From Desulfovibrionaceae bacterium (lineage in GTDB: Bacteria; Desulfobacterota; Desulfovibrionia; Desulfovibrionales; Desulfovibrionaceae), in the NCBI GenBank assembly GCA_015709315.1, contig JACCQI010000027.1:1-35079 (forward strand): DNA of 35,079 bases. Direction: 5' to 3'. Every line of letters begins with the position of its first letter. The first letter of the stretch is position 1. The position numbers were made by a program, and so were the translations under genes. Of this stretch, positions 30,246 through 35,079 are shown piece after piece. The notes below the pieces were generated by a model, which did not search any database, had not been told where the DNA came from, and saw only the letters and a list, made by a program, of their open reading frames with translations.

Positions 30246-33200
30246 GAATTTCCGCGCGCGGCCGCTTCGGCCATGACCCGGTCGATTTCGGCCTGCAATT
30301 CATCCAGTTCGAACGGTTTGGCTATGTAGCCGTCCATGCCCGACTTGATGAACCGTTCCCGATCCCCGGTCATGGCGTGGGCGGTGAGCGCGATGATCGG
30401 GGTATCCACCCCCAGGGTTTTGCGAATGGCGCGGGCGGTGTCCATGCCGTCCATGCCCGGCATCTGGATGTCGGTCAGGATCAGGTCGAAAGGCTGTTTT
30501 TTCAGGGCGCTCAGGGTTTCTTCGCCGCTGCCCACGCAGGTGGCCATGTGTCCCAGGCTTTCCAGGATGCGGTCGATGACCACTCGGTTGACGCGTTCGT
30601 CCTCGGCCACCAGGATGGACAACCCCTTTCGTTTTTTGCTCCCGTCCAGTTTCTTTTTTTCCTGTTCCGCGCCCCGCAGGGGAGTGGCCAGCACGGTGAA
30701 CGCGATGGTGGTGCCCGCGCCCGGTTCGGAAACGACCGTGATGGTCCCGCCCATGAGCTCGACCAGGCGGCGCACGATGCCCAGGCCCAGGCCGGTGCCC
30801 TGGTATTTGCGGGTCAGCGAGCCGTCCACCTGGGTGAAGGGGTCGAACACGGCGTTGATCTTGTCCTCGGGGATGCCGATGCCGGTGTCGCTGACCTGGA
30901 AGAAGACGAGCGCGGAACCGTCGCCGAAGCGCGGCGGCATGGAGTATGCCTCCACCGTGATGGAGCCGTTTTTCGTGAATTTGGCGGCGTTGCCCACCAG
31001 GTTGAAGAGTATCTGCCGAAGCCGCCCCTTGTCCGCCAGGAAGTGCCGGTGCAGGGATTCGTCGATGGTCCACGACATGTCGATGCCGCGTTCCTCGGCC
31101 TGGTGCCGGAACACGGACGTGACCGAGTCGAGCAGCCCGCCCAGCTCGAAGGCGCTCTCCTCCAGCTCCAGCTTGCCCGATTCCACTTTGGAAAGGTCCA
31201 GGATCTCGTTGAGAATATGCAGCAGGTTGCGCCCCGACTCGTGCGCGGTGGACAAATACTCCCGCTGCAGGGGTTCCAGGCTGGTCAGTTCCATGAGCTG
31301 GAGCATGCCGAGCAGCCCGTTGAGCGGGGTGCGTATCTCGTGGCTCATGTTGGCCAGGAATTCGTTCTTGGACAGGTTGGCGGCCTCGGCTTCGACGATG
31401 GCCTTTTTCAGTTCGTCCTCCATCTCCTTGAGTTCGGTGATGTCCGCCGCCAGGTACATGTGGACGATCCGGCCCTTGTACCATTCGATGGCCCGGTCAT
31501 GGGTGAGGTGCCAGCGCTTGATCCCGTCGTGCCAGCGTTCATCGATCACGGTGCCCAGGGGGTTGCCTTCCTCGTCCAGCAGTTCGGACTTGCGGCAGAA
31601 CGGACATGGCTCGTCAAGGCCCCGGAGGTGTCTGTGGCATTGGTCCCCCGGCCGGAACGGCCCGTATTTCGCGTGCATATGGTCGTTCATGAAAAGGATT
31701 TCGTGGGTGTGCAGGTCCGAGACATAGATGTCCGCGGCCATGCAGTTGAGGATGGCCAGGAGCCGCTCGTGCGCCTGCCTGACCTCGGTGATGTCGGTGA
31801 TCATGGCGAAGACGCCCAGAAAGTCGCCGTTGTCGCCGATCAGGGGCGATGCCGAAACAATGGTCGAGATGATGGAGCCGTCCCTGCACACGAACCGCCG
31901 TTCGTACCGCTCCCTGGTTCCCTGCGCGCGCCGGGCGAGGCGCAGGGCGTTCTCTTCGAGTTCGCCCGGCGCAATGAAGTCGGTGACCGGGCGTCCTATG
32001 ATCTCGTCCACCGGATAGCCCAGGAGGTCGGCCACGATGTTGTTGGCGTATGAGATGCGCTGATGCGCGTCCATGCCGAGGATGCCCTCGTTGGCCGTTT
32101 CCACGATGAGCCGGTATTGCTCCTGGCTTTTGCGCCGCTCCTTTTCGGTCATACGGATGGCCGTGACGTCGCGCATGTAGGACGCCAGCGCGGTGACCGA
32201 GCCGTTCGCGGCCACGATGGGGTAGACGTTCGCCTCCAAAATGCGTGTCCCCCAGACCACCTCCCTGTTCACCGGCGCGCATGACAAGACGGCGTTGTAA
32301 AACAGGTCGTGCGCCTCGGCCCTCCTGTCGGGCGGGACGAAGTCGAACACGCAGTGCCCCGGCAGTTCTTCGGGGGCGGAATCAAGGGAATCGGCCATGC
32401 TGCGGTTGACGGTCAGGATTTCGCCCTCCGGGGTGTAGAGGCCCACGTAGTCGTCCGTGGCGCTGACCAGGGCGTTGAGATATTCCTCGTTGGTCTTGAG
32501 CCTTTCCTCCACCTTCTTGTGGGCGGTGACGTCGCGGCCCGAGCCGACCGCGCCCAGCCATTTTCCCTGCGGGTCGCGCATGTCCTTGGTCGCCACTTCC
32601 ACCCACAGAGTGGAGCCGTCCTTGCAATGCATTTCCAGCTCCATCCTCTCCAGGCCGTCCCCGTCGTCCCGCTTCAAGGCCGACTTGTACCGCTTAACCG
32701 TCTTCCGAATCTGGGCGAAGGACTCGGGCGTCATGTGGCTTTCAAGGGTGGTGCCCAAAATCTCCTCGGGCCTGAACCCACGCATCCGCTCCACGGAAGG
32801 GCTGACGTAGATGTATTCCAGGCGGTCGTTCACGGCCCAGATCACGTCTTCGGAGTTGTCGGCCAGGAATCGGTACTGCTCCATGGTCGTGGCGATCTGC
32901 CGCTCGATCTCGCGCAGGCCGGACAGGTCGCGGACCACGCCCCAGGTGCCCAGCGGCCTGCCCTCGTCGTCGCGGTTGACCCAGAGGGAAACCCGCACCG
33001 GCACCGTGCGGCCCGTGCGGTGGATGTAGTTCTTTTCCAGCACGGCGCTCACGTCGCTCCGGGCCAGGAGCGACCGCATGGTCCCGGCCTCCGCCTCGAC
33101 CTCCGCTTCGGGCGTCAGTTCCAGCATGGACCGGCCGACGAGTTCTTCCTCGGAATAGCCGAGCATGGCGCAGAAGGCCGGATTGGCGTGCAGGATGAAG

Positions 33201-33349
33201 CTCCGTGCATCGGTGTAGGCCATGCCTTCCTTCATGGTGTCGTACAACCCCATGAAGCAGTCCGGGTTCATGGCAAAGTGCGTTTCCGCCTTGTCCGGGG
33301 CGGCGTCGGCCGGGGCCGGGGAATCGTTTCGCTGGCCTGGCTTGGTCAT
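30242..33349 (-). CDS. Multi-PAS hybrid sensor histidine kinase
   Basis: 1035 residues from the ATG at 33349. A TATTAT box at 33384-33379 would put the transcript start after the TTG at 33421, so that longer start is unlikely. No membrane segment is visible, so it is cytoplasmic. In order: five PAS domains (roughly 25-140, 145-265, 270-390, 395-515, 520-640), the fifth with a CPFCRKSEL cysteine pair, then HisKA with NMSHEIRTPLNG (phospho-His), HATPase with NLVGNAAKF (N box), DTGIGIPEDK and GTGLGLGIV, and a C-terminal receiver with DLILTDIQMPGMDG (phospho-Asp) and KPF. No HPt or DNA-binding domain is nearby, so output goes to an unlinked partner. The signal is unknown. Confidence 0.92.
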   Translation of the reverse strand: MTKPGQRNDSPAPADAAPDKAETHFAMNPDCFMGLYDTMKEGMAYTDARSFILHANPAFCAMLGYSEEELVGRSMLELTPEAEVEAEAGTMRSLLARSDVSAVLEKNYIHRTGRTVPVRVSLWVNRDDEGRPLGTWGVVRDLSGLREIERQIATTMEQYRFLADNSEDVIWAVNDRLEYIYVSPSVERMRGFRPEEILGTTLESHMTPESFAQIRKTVKRYKSALKRDDGDGLERMELEMHCKDGSTLWVEVATKDMRDPQGKWLGAVGSGRDVTAHKKVEERLKTNEEYLNALVSATDDYVGLYTPEGEILTVNRSMADSLDSAPEELPGHCVFDFVPPDRRAEAHDLFYNAVLSCAPVNREVVWGTRILEANVYPIVAANGSVTALASYMRDVTAIRMTEKERRKSQEQYRLIVETANEGILGMDAHQRISYANNIVADLLGYPVDEIIGRPVTDFIAPGELEENALRLARRAQGTRERYERRFVCRDGSIISTIVSASPLIGDNGDFLGVFAMITDITEVRQAHERLLAILNCMAADIYVSDLHTHEILFMNDHMHAKYGPFRPGDQCHRHLRGLDEPCPFCRKSELLDEEGNPLGTVIDERWHDGIKRWHLTHDRAIEWYKGRIVHMYLAADITELKEMEDELKKAIVEAEAANLSKNEFLANMSHEIRTPLNGLLGMLQLMELTSLEPLQREYLSTAHESGRNLLHILNEILDLSKVESGKLELEESAFELGGLLDSVTSVFRHQAEERGIDMSWTIDESLHRHFLADKGRLRQILFNLVGNAAKFTKNGSITVEAYSMPPRFGDGSALVFFQVSDTGIGIPEDKINAVFDPFTQVDGSLTRKYQGTGLGLGIVRRLVELMGGTITVVSEPGAGTTIAFTVLATPLRGAEQEKKKLDGSKKRKGLSILVAEDERVNRVVIDRILESLGHMATCVGSGEETLSALKKQPFDLILTDIQMPGMDGMDTARAIRKTLGVDTPIIALTAHAMTGDRERFIKSGMDGYIAKPFELDELQAEIDRVMAEAAARGNS

Positions 33350-33438
33350 GTGTCGGTTCCGGGGGTTCAGATTTGGCCCATAATAGGCGAGGGACGGACT
33401 TTTTACCAGCCCCGGGAGCAACTTTTCCCGGCAGCGCC

Positions 33439-33467
33439 TTGAGCAAAGGCCCCGGGGCGGGTAACGT
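33439..33467 (+). promoter_or_regulatory. Candidate promoter of the aminotransferase gene
   Basis: TTGAGC (33439-33444), 17 bases, TAACGT (33462-33467), about 40 bases before the ATG at 33507. Divergent from the kinase gene. Confidence 0.4.
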
Positions 33468-33506
33468 GTTCAGTGAACCGCAACATTGCCAACCGCCGGA
33501 GGAATC

Positions 33507-34706
33507 ATGCGATCCGATCAATTCATCCTCTTGGAAGACGAGTACGGGGCACACAACTACAAGCCGCTGGACGTGGTCCTTGAGCGCGGGCAAGGCGTCT
33601 GGGTCTGGGACGTGGACGGCAACAGGTACATGGACTGCCTGTCCGCCTACTCCGCCGTGAACCAGGGCCACTGCCATCCGAAAATCATGGAGGCCCTGGC
33701 CCGCCAGGCCGAGCGGTTGACGCTCACCTCGCGGGCCTTCCGCAACGACCAGCTCGGGCCGCTCTACAAGGAACTCTGCGAGCTGACCAACTCCCACAAG
33801 GTGCTGCCCATGAACTCCGGGGCCGAGGCCGTGGAGACCGCCATCAAGGCCGTCCGCAAATGGGGCTACCAGGTCAAGGGCGTGCCCGGGGACAAAGCCG
33901 AGATCATCGTCTGCCGCAACAACTTCCACGGCCGGACCATCACCATCGTCTCCTTTTCCACGGATCCGGTCTCCACCGCCGGGTTCGGCCCGTTCACGCC
34001 CGGCTTCAGGATCATCGAGTTCGGCGACGCCGAGGCCCTGGAGGCCGCCGTCACCGAAAACACCGTGGCCTTCCTGGTGGAACCCATTCAGGGCGAGGCC
34101 GGGGTCATCATCCCGCCCGACGGCTACCTCAAGGACGTGCGCCGCATCTGCACCGAAAACAACGTCGTCCTCATCCTCGACGAAATCCAGACCGGCCTGG
34201 GCCGCACCGGCAAGCTGCTGGCCGAGCAGCATGAGAACATCGAGGCCGATCTGACACTTATCGGCAAGGCCCTGTCCGGCGGGTTCTACCCGGTGTCCGC
34301 CGTGCTTTCCAACACCGAGGTGCTGGGCGTGCTCAAGCCCGGCGAGCACGGCTCCACCTTCGGCGGCAACCCGCTCGCCTGCGCCGTGGCACGGGCCGCC
34401 CTCAAGGTGCTCGTCGAGGAAGATCTCATCGAAAACGCCGCCGACATCGGCGAATACTTCAAGGCCGGACTCGCCAAAATCGACAATCCCAAGATCAGGG
34501 AAGTGCGCGGGCGCGGCCTGCTCCTGGCCGTGGAGTTCACCCCGGATGCGGGCGGCGCGCGCAGGTACTGCGAACGCCTCAAGGACGCGGGCCTTTTGTG
34601 CAAGGAAACCCACGAGACCATCATTCGCTTTGCCCCGCCGCTCGTCATCACCAGGGAAGAAGTGAATTGGGCATTGGAAAGGATCGCGTCGGTCCTGAGC
34701 GGGTAG
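33507..34706 (+). CDS. rocD: Ornithine--oxo-acid aminotransferase
   Basis: 399 residues from the ATG with GGAGGA upstream. Class III aminotransferase features: [83 protein letters not shown] and the PLP lysine in [16 protein letters not shown], then [15 protein letters not shown]. The [13 protein letters not shown] and GGFYPVSAV segments favour ornithine aminotransferase over acetylornithine or GABA enzymes. It converts ornithine and 2-oxoglutarate to glutamate semialdehyde and glutamate. Not linked to other arginine genes here. Confidence 0.9.
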   Translation: MRSDQFILLEDEYGAHNYKPLDVVLERGQGVWVWDVDGNRYMDCLSAYSAVNQGHCHPKIMEALARQAERLTLTSRAFRNDQLGPLYKELCELTNSHKVLPMNSGAEAVETAIKAVRKWGYQVKGVPGDKAEIIVCRNNFHGRTITIVSFSTDPVSTAGFGPFTPGFRIIEFGDAEALEAAVTENTVAFLVEPIQGEAGVIIPPDGYLKDVRRICTENNVVLILDEIQTGLGRTGKLLAEQHENIEADLTLIGKALSGGFYPVSAVLSNTEVLGVLKPGEHGSTFGGNPLACAVARAALKVLVEEDLIENAADIGEYFKAGLAKIDNPKIREVRGRGLLLAVEFTPDAGGARRYCERLKDAGLLCKETHETIIRFAPPLVITREEVNWALERIASVLSG

Positions 34707-35079
34707 CAGAGGGGGCCTCCGGCGGCTGCTCGCCGCAGGGGCCACCTCGCCGGAGGGGCGTCTCCGACGGGCAGGGCGCTGCCCTGCACCCGCCAGGGAG
34801 CAAGGCCCCCTGGACCCCCATCGCGCCTTCGGCGGGGGCGTGCGGACGCCGTCAGGCGTGCCGGTGTGCGATTCGGGCAAGAAAAAACGAGGAACGCCGT
34901 GCCATGATCGAATCGTGGTGCGGCGTTTTTTCTTGCCTGAATCGCGGGTTGATTTTTGGGGGGAGGGCTGGACGCGGACAGCCCGTCTTTTGTGTTTGGC
35001 ATCGCAACGCGGCCGCCAAAAGCAAAAAAGTCAAAGCACGTCCTTCCGCGACCCGCCGAACGCGCGAATAGCGCATATA
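34707..35079. other. Gene-free right edge with repeat-like block
   Basis: After the aminotransferase stop comes a GC-rich block with several short inverted repeats (about 34710-34860), including CCAGGG...CCCTGG at 34795-34815, similar to intergenic boilerplate I associate with desulfovibrios. A terminator hairpin follows (34893-34931). Beyond it I see nothing I can assign; small open frames there have no family resemblance. Confidence 0.5.
34893..34931 (+). terminator. Terminator hairpin downstream of rocD
   Basis: A 15-pair stem including some G-U pairs (34893-34907 with 34913-34927), loop TCGAA, followed by a T run. The flanks are also complementary (GCAAGAAAAAACG with CGTTTTTTCTTGC), so it would work on both strands. 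Confidence 0.8.

Noticed and set aside
33350-33421. Longer kinase with TTG start at 33421
   Set aside because: A TATTAT box at 33384-33379 places the likely transcript start downstream of that codon, and the extra 24 residues have no domain character.
34852-35076. Small minus-strand open frame at the right edge
   Set aside because: It runs through a strong bidirectional terminator hairpin and shows no ribosome site or family resemblance.

Overview
The window looks like a GC-rich sulfate-reducer-type deltaproteobacterium (Desulfovibrio/Pseudodesulfovibrio-like). Grounds: a selenocysteine-containing SelD, a CydA-like/multihaem cytochrome fusion, a complete TRAP carboxylate operon and a very large multi-PAS hybrid kinase. 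This placement is inference from gene content; no marker gene was compared.

Region 1 (1-9904) is the right-hand part of an integrated element whose left end lies outside the window. It carries an ERF-type single-strand annealing protein overlapping a Cas4/RecB-like Fe-S nuclease, an AT-rich lipoprotein gene, and a compact five-gene operon: CobS-like AAA+ ATPase, DUF3150-type protein, CobT-like HEAAH/VWA protein, glycine-zipper protein inside a split zinc ribbon, and a small acidic membrane protein. A toxin-antitoxin pair and a tyrosine integrase follow. The element ends in the 3' half of a tRNA-Phe gene (9858-9904), which keeps its own terminator, so the attachment site is visible. Both forward operons have a full intrinsic terminator between a candidate promoter and the first Shine-Dalgarno.

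Region 2 (9950-13600) is a second, older-looking accessory block beside the same tRNA. It holds a truncated gene remnant, a Vsr mismatch endonuclease, an HNH endonuclease with two tandem winged-helix-like repeats, a convergent 5-methylcytosine methyltransferase (a probable type II restriction-modification-repair set) and a decayed second tyrosine recombinase.

Region 3 (13620-35079) reads as chromosomal backbone. It contains a TIGR01777-type epimerase, a YkgJ-like cysteine-cluster protein and a heptose-phosphate adenylyltransferase. Next, on the minus strand, come a FadR-type regulator and a DctP-DctQ-DctM-asparaginase operon; a fossil of a tartrate/isopropylmalate-dehydrogenase-type gene lies between dctP and dctQ. 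A two-gene CydA'/CydA-octahaem operon, type III pantothenate kinase, enolase, FolD, selenoprotein SelD, a five-PAS hybrid histidine kinase and ornithine aminotransferase follow.

The least explained systems are the CobS-DUF3150-CobT-like operon with its two small membrane proteins, and the CydA-octahaem/CydA' respiratory pair.
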